Positions 23,312-35,100 of a stretch of 64,000 bases of DNA are shown piece by piece. The translations under genes were made by a program, and so were the position numbers. The stretch lies in NCBI GenBank assembly GCA_958450325.1, contig OY288262.1, positions 10,637,081 to 10,701,080 on the forward strand, written 5' to 3'. The notes beneath the pieces are model-generated. The model worked only from the letters and a program-made list of their open reading frames with translations, did no database searches and was not told the DNA's origin. The stretch comes from Agrostemma githago (taxonomy: Eukaryota > Streptophyta > Magnoliopsida > Caryophyllales > Caryophyllaceae). Positions within the stretch are counted from its first letter, which is position 1, and each line of letters starts with the position of its first letter.

Positions 23312-24407
23312 TCAAACAATCCTCTTAAGAATAGTTTCAAACAATCCTCTTAACAATCCTCGTAAGACGGTTTCAATTAATAACCTTGACTACTCTATCG
23401 TGAACATGAAATTCCAATTCTCTTAAGAATAGTTAACTAAAACGAATCCCGTTCTTAATTAACCCTAACCGTAAAACAACCTAAACAATCCAGTTCTAGG
23501 TTCAATTAGACGGAAGCAATATAGATCTGAGAATTCGATAGAGAATAAATAGCACGTACAATCCAGTCGTGCCTTAGATATTTATATGAATCGCTTCTAA
23601 GTATTAATATCAACGTATCCCGTTTAATATTAATTCCTAGTTGTTACTAATGTAAAGTTAATCAGTAAATACTACTCAATTAACGATACTAACGATAGAA
23701 CGATGCAATTAAATACTAGTTGCGCATCTAGCAATCAATAACAATCATTCATAAATTTAATAACAAAGCAATTCACAATAATCAAGATTAATAATTAAAA
23801 CATTCAAACTCACAAACGATTATCGAGTGATTCAAAGGCTTGAATCTAAGTAAAGGAAATTAGTTACACATACTTGCAATTGGAAAATTCGGGTTCTTCA
23901 AAGTCTCCCTTTTTTTTCTCTATTCTTACGTTAAACCTTGATGTGAATCATATCCAAATTAAAACTAAGGCTAAACTTAACCTAATAAAAGTTTTCTAAT
24001 AATAATAATAAAAATATCCTAAGGTAATAATAAAGTTTCCTAATTAAAATCCAAGTCTTAAAACGTAATAAATTAAACAAAATAAGACGGAACGCGCAGG
24101 CCACCGTGCGAGTCGCATGAGTGTGGCGCGACTCGCATGAGCGCGCGACTCGCGTGAGCGCTGGGCGACTCGCTTGGCAGGCTGGAGTGGTCTCGTGCCA
24201 TTCTTTGATTCTGTCGTTCTGGGTCTTCAAGCGGCCTTCGTTTTCCTTCGTTCTTAGCCCAAATCAACGGTCCAATTGTTAACATCTTCAAAATAGCCTA
24301 TATTACATTCATACCAAACTGACACAAATGCAATACAAGACAACCGATTTAGCTCACAAAAGGCACCAAAACCGTCGTAATAAATACGACTAAATATGGC
24401 CCATCAC
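23312..24407 (-). repeat. 5' LTR of the Athila-type element
   Basis: It lies upstream of the PBS and begins on the minus strand with TGTGATGGGCC or TGATGGGCC. It contains a GC-rich cluster at 24095-24180 with several GCGACTCGC/GCGAGTCGC words. The exact 3' edge is unclear because the PBS junction is mutated, and there is no second LTR to compare. Confidence 0.55.
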
Positions 24408-24614
24408 AAGGCTCAAGGGTAAACTTTGCAACGAGTAGGCGTGTATTTACCCAAGCCATGCTTCTCACATGGGCAGCTATATGTCGTTCTCTCGCGTGCC
24501 CGAACAGCTCAAAACTTGAAAGTGCTACACCACCGTATAGATGAACACGAATCGGACACATCTGTAAAAAATGTTGTTTCTTTTGAAATATTGCAGAGGG
24601 CTGGAATCAGGTAG
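24408..24614 (+). pseudogene. C-terminus of a Helitron Rep/helicase (Pif1-like)
   Basis: Reads KAQG-stop-TLQRVGVYLP then KPCFSHGQLYVVLSRARTA, the final motif of plant Helitron helicases (RepHel, motif VI with the LSRAR arginine finger). It ends at a TAG at 24612-24614. The TAA at 24420-24422 stands where the family has Gln (QGQTLQ), a CAA-to-TAA change. Everything upstream (Rep HUH domain, helicase motifs I-V) is cut off by the Athila LTR at 24407. RepHel drives rolling-circle transposition. Confidence 0.8.
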
Positions 24615-26180
24615 TTAGCTCACAACTCCACTACTAAAATTACCCACTCTTTCTCGTTAGCGTTTACTTTTGCTGCTATCAGCATTTTGGTTTTAAAGTT
24701 CAGTCATTTTTGGTCATGTGCTTTACAGGTAACCTGTACTGCTGGGCGGCTTTGACATATCTTTTGATGGTGCCCTCTCATATACCTCACTTCCCTAAAA
24801 GGTATTTGAATATTTCTATATTGTTGACGCTGCTGAATTTCCAACTTCACATTACGATGTATTTAATTATATACTGTCATTGACATTTATGTGCAGTGCA
24901 CCTCTGCTTAACCATTAGGCGCCTTTTTGTAGAGCCCAGACTATCTTCTCGATAGTTTCAGAACAAACTTCTTTCCGTTGGTCTTTTAAGTTGTGTCTCC
25001 TCTAGGACCTATCAACCAAAACAAGCGTATGTTCCATAGACAATCCCGGGACAATTGTTATTCTCCGTTTTTAGTTAGTTATATATGGTGTCTTCTTCTG
25101 TAATTGTCAACATAGGACTTCCCTTAAAAGTACGTGAAGAAAGAACATGAATGCTCCATTCTAATAACTCAGCCTTCTTTCATGCTTAATCTGTGATTAA
25201 ATGAAAGGCTATGTTCGTTTCCTCGTTTAGATCAATCGTACTCACAGAAGTGAATGGCTGAACTTTGGGAGTTTTGATATTTTAGCTAACATGTTATTTC
25301 TTTCATCTCCTAAATCGTGTTCCGTAGTACATGAAAATGGAAAGCCTATATGTGTCATTTGCTTCGTTCACAAACAACACGATGGAATCGTTAATTGCAT
25401 TGGAAACGACAGTGACTGATCAAGTGTCAAACTTCGTTGTAATAAAAGTTTGCGAACTATATTAGTAATAGGTGTGTTCTGCTGCGAGAAGCGAGACTAC
25501 TTAAGGTGCCACTCAGTACTGAGTGATACTGATTTACACTTGTGCAATTAGAAACTCGTAAGGCACCATTTCATGACAAAGTTAGGGTTTGGGGCCGAAC
25601 CAAGAACAATGTTTTTATTCAACGTACATGCATACCCTCACCGAGCATTGACAGTTCGTGAATTAAAACTCACATGCAGTACAACAATTAGAGACACTAC
25701 TATCACCATCTGTCTGTGCAGTTTTTTAGAAAAAAGCTTGAACTGAACCAAGCCTGAGGTATTGTTACAACTCTGTGGTGGAGATATGTGATTGATGTAA
25801 ATAGTTCTAGGCATGGGTAAAAGTAAACGTGAAATAGTGCAATGTTCGAATTCTAACCAAATTCATTACATTCTAACCAAATTGCCTGCACACCTAGCTT
25901 CTGACACCTCCTTTCCCACTTTCCTCATTTCTTTATTTTACTAGGACTGGTACTGTACAGCAGTATCTTCCAGAATTACCTCATCTTGTCCCACAGGCAT
26001 CCTATGACTATTAAAGGCAAACCCTTGCTCCATTTTTACTATCTCCACATTCCAGGTAAATTAACATCTCATTATATTTGCGCCCATAAAAATATGTGAA
26101 CTCTAACTATGCGACTATCCTACCTAGAAACCACTAATAGTGTGAATCTAAGTAGTTACTAACACTTTGTGCAGGCAACT
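24615..26180 (+). other. Helitron spacer between the helicase and RPA-like gene
   Basis: No coding sequence or repeat I can identify. The region probably holds the promoter and 5' leader of the RPA-like gene; an acceptor-like GTGCAG stands just before the ATG at 26181, so a non-coding first exon may lie here. Confidence 0.45.
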
Positions 26181-29100
26181 ATGAAACCAGAGAAGAAGCT
26201 TTTGAAGGATCTCACGGATAAGAGCGGTCCATATTCTATCAAGGTGAAAGTGATCGACAAGACAAACATCCAGACTTCTCCCAAAAACAAAGCAGTAACA
26301 TTCCAGAGAATCACCTTTGCAGATGAAGAGGTAAGTAGCGCCTAAGGCCGAGTTTGTGTCCGTATCTTCACATATTTTGGCCAGTGAAAGTGTTAGTTAA
26401 CAAATTGCAGCCGTCAAACAACAAAATTAAAAAAAATCAGTCACTTGAAAAAAATCCTCTTGCATGTAGATAGCAATACAATTATTTGCTTAGACTGAAG
26501 TTTATAAAGACAATGTGATAAAAGAAAACATAAAGATGTCGTTGCTATGTTTAGTATAGCTACAGTAGGGCCTTTGGTTTATGGTAGATGGCATGTTGTC
26601 TCATCAACCTATGGGATTCTTTTATCTTACCGTTTCACAAGAGGCCATCATATTTTTCTTTGGTTTATGGTAGATTGTTTGATTTGCTAAAATTATTACC
26701 TTACGATAATCATATATGCTTGAGTAGAGTCCCTGAATGCTGAATTAAAATCAAGTTATTGAGAAAAAAGAGGAATTGCATGTGTAAGCTCCGTAAGCTA
26801 AATCCTTTTTTTCTTGTTTCCTATTTATCAAATTTTCTTCGCTTTAGTAATTAAAAATGATAAGGTGAAAGTAAAAGGTGAGGTAATATAAAGCTAAAAG
26901 TAAAAGATAATCAAAAATAAGAATACTCCATACACACACATACATACGTACGTACCATCTTCAAGTACAGTGACTTGTAACAATGATAGTTGTTACGAGA
27001 TACAAACATGTGTACTGTTTGGGATAAAATCCGCACCCTTCGAAATGACGTGGAACTCTCCAAGTCAAAAAATCAAAGTCAAAAAGTCAAAAAGTCAAAG
27101 GGTCAAAAAAGTCAATCAGTCCGAAGCCGTACGAGTCATGAGATCGATACAAGGAAAGTCAACAGATCAACGAAGTAAAACCCAACAGCGGAATTGGGCC
27201 AAGGCGATCACCAAATACCAAGTGGGCCGAAGACAGCCCAACTGCTCGGAACCATCCAACCCTAAGCATATGACCCGGTCAAGCAACTACTTCCTAAAAT
27301 CTAGGGAAATGCCACCAGAGCAGAAGAGAAAAGAGGAGAAGGCAACGGCTAAGAAGGGGGAAGGGAATATAAAGCAGGACAGTACCAAAAGCGAGGGCAT
27401 ATACAACTCTACAGTCCACTACTCCAACAAAAACTACACAAAAAGGCGAATTAAGCAAAATATAGTCTCCGATAATCCAAAATCGATACTTGTAATCTTT
27501 GTTCGTTTTATCCGTTCATAGTAGACATTTGGCGGGATTCCGACTCCCCCCGCGGTTTTTCCCACATCGGGTTTCCGCGTCACCAATTTTCGTGTCTTCT
27601 CGTTTTCTTTTATCGTTCGTCCATCCGTTGATTCGATTCATTTCGTTAGTCGTTAGCCCGATCACTTTAACCCGCAAATTAATTCATAACCCGGTAAATT
27701 TTTACCAAAACAATTTGGCGCCCACCGTGGGGCAAAGTGATCGTTTGCTAGCCAAAATTCTGCAGTGATTCAACCTATCGTCATGTCTGGATCCGATCAA
27801 AACCTTGTCAGTAGCCAAGATGCCTCCACCCAGTCTGCTGGAGGGACGCCATCCTCAGGGGCAGCAAGTCAGCCCATCACACCACCCACTCAGGCGACCC
27901 CTGTCAGTCTGACAGCGGGACCTACACCGACAACCTCCAGACCACCTCAAGGGCTCCCGACATCAAAAACAGTCAATCCCTTCAGAACCAGCAAGGAGGG
28001 AGCACCATCTAAGACGCCGGCTCATGAGGGGTTGTTTGGAGATGCGCTCAGGATTCCATCAGCCTCAGATCCTGTGATGGAAATACTTCAGGGGATCAAT
28101 ACTCTGCAGCAAGCGGTGAAGACCTTGCAGAAGGATAACCGTGACATCAGGGCTCAGATAAAAGCGGTGTCAAGGCCACCATCTGCTCCAATTCAGTCAC
28201 CACCAGAGATCCTGCCTATGATATCTGGAGGAGAGCCAAGCCTCCACAAAGAACCCGCCGTCAGTGGGCAAGCATCAAGGGCGATTCCTCAGGAGGTGGT
28301 CACTAGGCTGGATCTGGAGCTATCACCACCCGTCCAAACCGTTGCGCCACAGGGGCTAGGTTACCTGACCCATGGGCCCACACCCGACAGATCGCGTGTC
28401 TTAGGTAATCTCTTCTCCGGCATTGAAAACCGAGAGACTAACGCATTATCTCTTGCAGTTACTCCGGTCCATCAGACGCTAAAATGGCAACCAACGCAAT
28501 CGCCAGGAGTGTATCCCCTGTCCAGCAGCCAACCCTCTGGAGGAGCGTGGGCAGCGCCTACTCCCAACCAGCAGGCACCAGAGTGGCAACCCAGGCCTGA
28601 AACAGTTGCATTCCCTTCGCCGCCTCCTCCAAACAGTCTACACCTTGGGGGACCCCAAACAGGAAGTACACCTTTCAGTTTTCTTCCCCCTGCTTCTAAC
28701 CCTCTTACAGGGACCAACAGCGCTGTAGACCAGCAGTCCCAAGAATTGAAGGAGCTGAGGGAACTGATCAACAAAATTCCTGGAATGCCGCGCCCCTTGG
28801 AGAGAGCAGCCAGGGACAGTTATGCAGACTCACCCTTCACAGACGACCTGGCCTGTGTTGCTGTGCCCAAGGGCTTTGTGCCACCAGCCATGACGCTCTA
28901 TGATGGCACTGCAGATCCCATGGACCATATCAACCAGTACAAGCAGAAAATGATGGTGATAACCGCCACAGGGCCTCTGAAGGAAGCTTGCATGTGTAAA
29001 GGGTTCGGCTCCACCCTCTCAGGAGCAGCCCTTCACTGGTTCGTTGGTCTGCCAAACAGAAGCGTCACCTCCTTTGCTGATCTGGTTAATGCTTTCAACC

Positions 29101-32100
29101 AACAATTCGCCAGTAGCAGAAAGCCGGAAAAGCAAACTAGCGATTTGTATCGGGTGGTGCAGAGATTCGAGGAGTCTACGCGAGATTTCCTCAACAGATT
29201 CAACAAGGAGAAAGTGACTATCCCCAGGTGTGACGTGGCCATTGCCATCGAAGCCTTCCGTCAAGGGCTCCTCCAGGATTCAGATCTTTACAAAGATCTC
29301 ACCAAATATCCTTGTGCTACATTCGAGGATGTGCAAACCAAAGCATTGGCAGCCATCGGACTAGAGGAGGATTCGGGCCCCAGAAGGGCTACCTATGGTT
29401 CTGAGCATGTTTCCAGGAAGGCACCAGCAGAGAGAAGGGGCGAAAGATCCAAGCCCTACGACAGAAGTGTTCACAAGGTCTCTGAAGAGAAAGATTGGAA
29501 GGAGAGCCCAGGACTCCCACCTAAGATAAGCGAGTACGGGTTCTCCACCAACCTAGCTGGTCTGCTCAGAGCCCTGAAGGAGTTGGGACGTAAAGTCAGA
29601 TGGCCCAGGAGACAAGAGTACACCAACGACCGTAGGGACGCCAGCAAGAGGTGTGAGTTCCACGATGATATAGGGCACAACACTGAAGAATGCGTTCTCC
29701 TCAGGAAGGAAGTGAAATACTAGTATGATCAGGGAAACTTAGACCATTTGGTACCTAGAAGCTCCAGCAGAGTAAATGCGGCAGAGCAAGCGCTACCTTC
29801 GCCTCCACCCCTGTGCACCAGAATTGTCAATGTAATTACAGGAGGATCAGAGTTAAGCGGTCTAACCTATTCAGCAGCCAAAAGACACCCTTCCCACTCC
29901 AGAGGAGACAAGCCAGAACATTCTTGCAGAATCAGCTGCCCAGACCTCCCAGCCGTCACCTTTGACGAATCTGATGTAGGTTCATCTCCAGAATCCCACC
30001 ATGATGCCCTAATCATCACGCTCTCCATAGGAAACTGCACTGTGAGGAAGATACTGGTGGACACCGGAAGCTCTGTCAACCTTATCATGTTAGAAACCCT
30101 GCAGAACATGGGATTCAGTGAGGAGGATCTGAGCAAGAGAGCGGTCCCCCTTATAGGATTCAGCGGGGAAACCAAATACTCCCTAGGAGAAATCACGATC
30201 CCCACCTATGCTGGAGGAGTAAACAAGCAAGTACGGTATCTAGTTATTGATGGTCTGTCCACTTACAATGTAATCTTGGGGAGACCGTGGATACACGAGA
30301 TGAATGCGATCACGTCCACTTATCACCAATGCTTGAAATTTCCCACACCTTGGGGAGTGCAGAAGATCAGTGGTGACCAAAGAGAAGCAAAAGACTGCTA
30401 CATAGTGGCGCTGAAGAAGACGGCCAGTCCTCCAGCATAGCAACTACAGAGCCTTCGCCTACCTCTGCAGGAATATCTAGAACCCCCTCAGGCGGAGATA
30501 GATGAAGTCAACTTAGACAAGCAGCACCCAGAGCGAAAAGTGCTAATCGGTTCAGAATGCACAGGTAATATCCGACAAAACCTTGTTGAACTATTAAAAA
30601 CTAACATGGATTGTTTTGCGTGGTCTCATGATGATATGGTAGGAATAGATCCGAGTATCATAACTCACAGGTTAAGCGTGGACCCGAGCTACAAACCAAT
30701 CCAACAGAAGAGGAGGAAGTTTGCTCCAGAGAGGAACCAAGTCATAAACCAGGAGGTAGATAACCTGCTGGCTGCCGGAAAAATTAGAGAAGTCAAGTAC
30801 CCAGAATGGCTATCCAACGTGGTAGTAGTCCCAAAGAAAAACGGCAAATGGAGAGTGTGCGTTGACTTCACCGACCTGAACAAGGCATGTCCGAAGGACC
30901 CCTTTCCCCTACCACACATAGATACCATGGTAGATGCCACAACAGGCCATGAGATGCTGGCCTTCCTCGACGCATGGAGTGGATACAACCAAATCAAGAT
31001 GCATCCGTCAGATCAGGAGAAAACTGCGTTCAGGTTTGAGAGAGGTATCTATTGTTACAATGTTATGTCTTTTGGTCTGAAAAATGCAGGATCCACCTAC
31101 CAGAGGTTGGTTAACATGATGTTCAAGAAGCAAATTGGCAAAACCATGGAGGTGTATATCGATGATATGGCCGTTAAATCCAAGCAAGCCTCACAGCACA
31201 CGGCACATCTGGAGGATGCTTTCAATACCCTGAGGGAGTACAAGATGAAGTTGAATCCTTCAAAGTGCACATTCGGAGTATCCTGTGGAAAATTTCTAGG
31301 GTACATGGTCACCCAGAGGGGAATCGAAGCCAGCACAGAGCAGATCAAAGCCATTCTACAACTGGAGTCTCCACAGAAACCAAAAGATGTACAGCGGCTG
31401 ACCGGAAGAATTGCCGCCCTGAACCGGTTCATCTCCAGGTCCTCAGACAGATGCCGTCTATTCTATGATGTCCTGAGGAAGGCCCAGAGATTCGACTGGA
31501 CGGAAGAGCACGAAAAGGCATTCAAAGAATTGAAACACTACCTGAGCACCCAACCACTCCTGTCAAAACCGGAACCTGGGGAGCCGCTCTTCCTGTATTT
31601 GTCAGTGACTGAGGTGGCGGTCAGTGCAGTACTGATAAGGGAGCATGAGGGAGCACAACATCCCGTCTACTATGTCAGTAAGTCTCTGCTTCCTGCAGAG
31701 ACCAGGTACACGTCCCTTGAAAAACTTGTACTTGCACTCGTTACCGCATCATATAAACAGCGTCCCTATTTTGAGTCACACGTTATATCTGTAATAACAA
31801 ATTACCCGCTAAAAACTATTATGAGAAAACCTGAGTTGTCAGGTAGGATGGCGAAATGGTCAATGCGCTTGAGTGGCTTTGATTTGAGGTTTGTCCCCAG
31901 AACAGCAATCAAATCCCAAGCATTAGCAGATTTCATTTCCGACTTCAGTCCAGCACTGCAGACACAAGCTGAGAAAGATGTCATCCTCCTGGAAGAAAAC
32001 AGGGACGAGCAAGTGTGGAAACTCAATATAGATGGCGCCTCAAACACGAGAGGATCCGGAGCAGGCTTGGTGCTTAGGTCACCTCAGGGAGATCTCATAG

Positions 32101-35100
32101 TTCAAGCAGTCTAATGCGAGTTCCGAACAACGAACAATGAAGCAGAATATGAAGCTTTGATTCTGGGTCTCCAGTTGTCCCTAGACCTTAAAATCAAGCA
32201 ACTGGAAGTGTATGGTGACTCCCAACTGGTAGTCAACCACATGAACAGTTCGTACGCAGCCAAAGACGCAAAAATGATGGCTTACCTTGAAGTGGCAAAA
32301 GACCTCTCCCTGAGGTTCACAAAGTTCTCAATAAACCAAGTTCCGAGAGAGCAAAATGTGGAAGCAGATGCCTTAGCAACTCTGGGGGCAACCTTCAAAA
32401 CAGAAGAAGTATCCACTATACCCATAGTCCATGTGCTGGAGCCAACAATCCGGAGGGGTGCGCAGGAGCAGGAAACATCAGAAGGAAGTCCACCTGATCA
32501 AGGGCTGCAGTGGTTTCAGGAAGCAAGGGTCTACAGCACCACAGCAGAGCAGGAGGAAATCTCCGACTGGAGAAAACCCTACAAAGACTGGCTACAAGAT
32601 GATATCCTGCCAGCAGACAAAAGAGAATCCCGAAGTTTCAGAATGAAAGCATCCAGATATACCCTTATCGACGGTATAGTATTTAAAAGATCAATCGCGG
32701 GGCCATACCTGAGGTGTCTAAGCCAGGAAGAGGCAGAGATGGTAATTCATGATCTCCATAGCGGGGAGTATGGAAATCATGCGGGGGGCAAGAGTCTATC
32801 CAACAAAGCACTTCGCCAAGGTTACTATTGGCCAACAATGCGTAGGGACGCCAAAGAGTATGTTAAAAAATGCGACGCCTGCCAAAGACACGCCGGTCAA
32901 TCACCAGCCAGCAGAACCACTACATCCAATTATCTCTCCTTGGCCCTTCATGAAGTGGGGAATGGATATTGTGGGCAAATTGCCAAGAGCACCAGGAAAC
33001 AAAGTCTTCATGCTCGCGATGACCGACTACTTCTCCAAGTGGATAGAAGCAGAAGCGTTCCCTCAGGTGACTGAGAAGCAGGTTATATCCTTTATTAAAC
33101 GTAACATTATCTGCAGGTTCGGAGTTCCCTCAGAGATCATCTGCGACAATGGGTCCCAATTTATTGGCAATAAGATGGAAGCCTATTGCGCCAGGTGGAA
33201 CATCGCCCTCAACAAATCGACCCCCAGAAATCCGCAATCCAATGGTCAAGCAGAGTCCAGCAACAAAATTGTGATGGACAACCTGAAGAGAAGGCTGGAG
33301 GAAGCAGGGAGCAGATGGGCAGAAGAATTCCCCTTGGTACTGTGGTCCGACAGAACCACACCTAAGGTGGCTACCGGGCAGACACCTTTTAGCTTGGTTT
33401 TCGGTGCTGAGGCGGTCATTCCTGCAGAGGTGAAGGTACCCACTCACAGATATGGTTGCACAACAGAAGAAAGGAACCAGGTTGAGATGGCAAACAGTTT
33501 AGACACCATAGATGAAATCAGAACTGATGCTCAGATCAGAATGGCCTCCTACAAGCAGACAGTCGCCAGAAGCTACAACAAGAATGTCAAAGTCAGAGTC
33601 ATGCAGGAAGGAGATTTGGTCCTCAGGAAGGTATTCCAGAACACCAGAAACCAACAGGCGGGGAAGTTCGCTTATAACTGGGAAGGGCCCTACCAAGTGG
33701 AGAAGACAGTTGGAAATGGAGCATATCGACTTATGACCATGGAGGGAGAGATCATCCAAAAACCTTGGAACATAGTACACTTAAAAAAATACTTTTTCTA
33801 AGAAAAAATCACCAGAAACAGAGACCATTGTCGCCAGAGCAGGGGCATCCAAATCTGCCAGATACGCCTCCACCAGAACTCAGGTTCAAACTCACCTCTC
33901 ATCCTTTTAATCTACTCTACCTTTCAAAAGCACTCTCTGTTTTTAAAAGTTTGCAAAATTTCCTTCATCTTTCGAAGCTTAGCTCATTTTTCTTATATGT
34001 ACCTCAAAATTTGATTTAACTTCTATGAAATTAGAAAGAGTTAATTAGATTCTCGCTATTTTCTTAATCTATAAATTTGAAACCTTTTTTATGAAATTCT
34101 GAAGATCCAATTTTATTAAACTTCCTCGTTATATGTTTTCATTTTATTCTTCTTTTTGTACCATTAAAATTGAATCTCTCCCCCACACTCTTTATGAAAT
34201 ATGACTTTCTCTTGAACGACATTTTTTGCAATATAACAAGTTTTTACCAAAATTCTTTTAACTTAAATTGACGTCTGATCTGGTGGAGCGTATAACTTCC
34301 ACAGAAGGCGTGCGTTTTGTGTTGATTGCCTACAACCAGGGCATTACAAGTCCCCTGCGTCACTCAGCACCCACGCAAAGCGTGGCACCTCTGACTGAGT
34401 GGGCAAAACAAGACCCCAGGCCACCAATCATCATAGGTCGACCATACGGACAAAGGCATGCATACAAACAGAACAAACAAAACAAACGAAACAAACACCA
34501 CAGAGTAAAATAAACAAGTACCACAAATAAGTTCAAAATGATTCTGCTCCCTTGAGCAGAAGAAATTCGGGTACTCTGCTCCCTTGAGCAGAGGAAAAAA
34601 TTCGGAACATAACAAATTTTTTAACGAAATATTTTTGACCACACAGGGCCACAGACAACAAAAGGTAATGGGCTGAGCAGCCTAGACATTATCCTCGGGA
34701 GGAAGGGAGGCAAGAGGCTCCACCACAGCAGCATCATCAGTGGCCACCACCGGTCCATGCATCTCTTGAGCAACAGGAGGAGAAGAAACCGACTCCTCCA
34801 CCACTTCCTCTCCCTCCACAGCCAGCATCTCCAGGTCGAAGCCATTGGGGAATTCCGCCTGCATCCTCTTCTCCAGAGCAGCTAAGTCCCAGTTCGTGTG
34901 CTTCCCCTCGGTGTAGGCGGTGACCATTTGAATCTCAGTGCTCAAAGCAGACCAACTGAGAGCCCCCACCATGTTCTCCTGAAGTGCCGCCACCCTCTCC
35001 TGGAGATCAGAGTTGGCCTCCTGAGCCTTAGCAAGCTCAGCCCTCATCCCCTCAGCAGCCGCTTTTTGCTTTTCCTCCTCAGTGAGTTGCCCCTTAACCT

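Larger units (their letters stand above)
20285..24407 (-). mobile_element. Athila-type Ty3/gypsy fragment (5' LTR, gag, protease)
   Basis: Minus-strand order is LTR (24407 to ~23312), PBS-like site (23310-23297), gag (from 23210) and protease (ending 20510). The motif CGGGAGGCAACCCG at about 20456-20469, found downstream of Athila gag-pro regions, follows. RT, integrase and the 3' LTR are missing, and the fragment stops where the Ogre-like LTR ends (20284). On the other side the LTR directly abuts a Helitron helicase frame, so this element inserted into that helicase. Confidence 0.75.

Noticed and set aside
26970..27521. 183-residue plus-strand ORF, also partly repeated at 37166-37483
   Set aside because: It lies in the LTRs of Tat element 1; its two copies differ by frame-changing indels and it has no domain.
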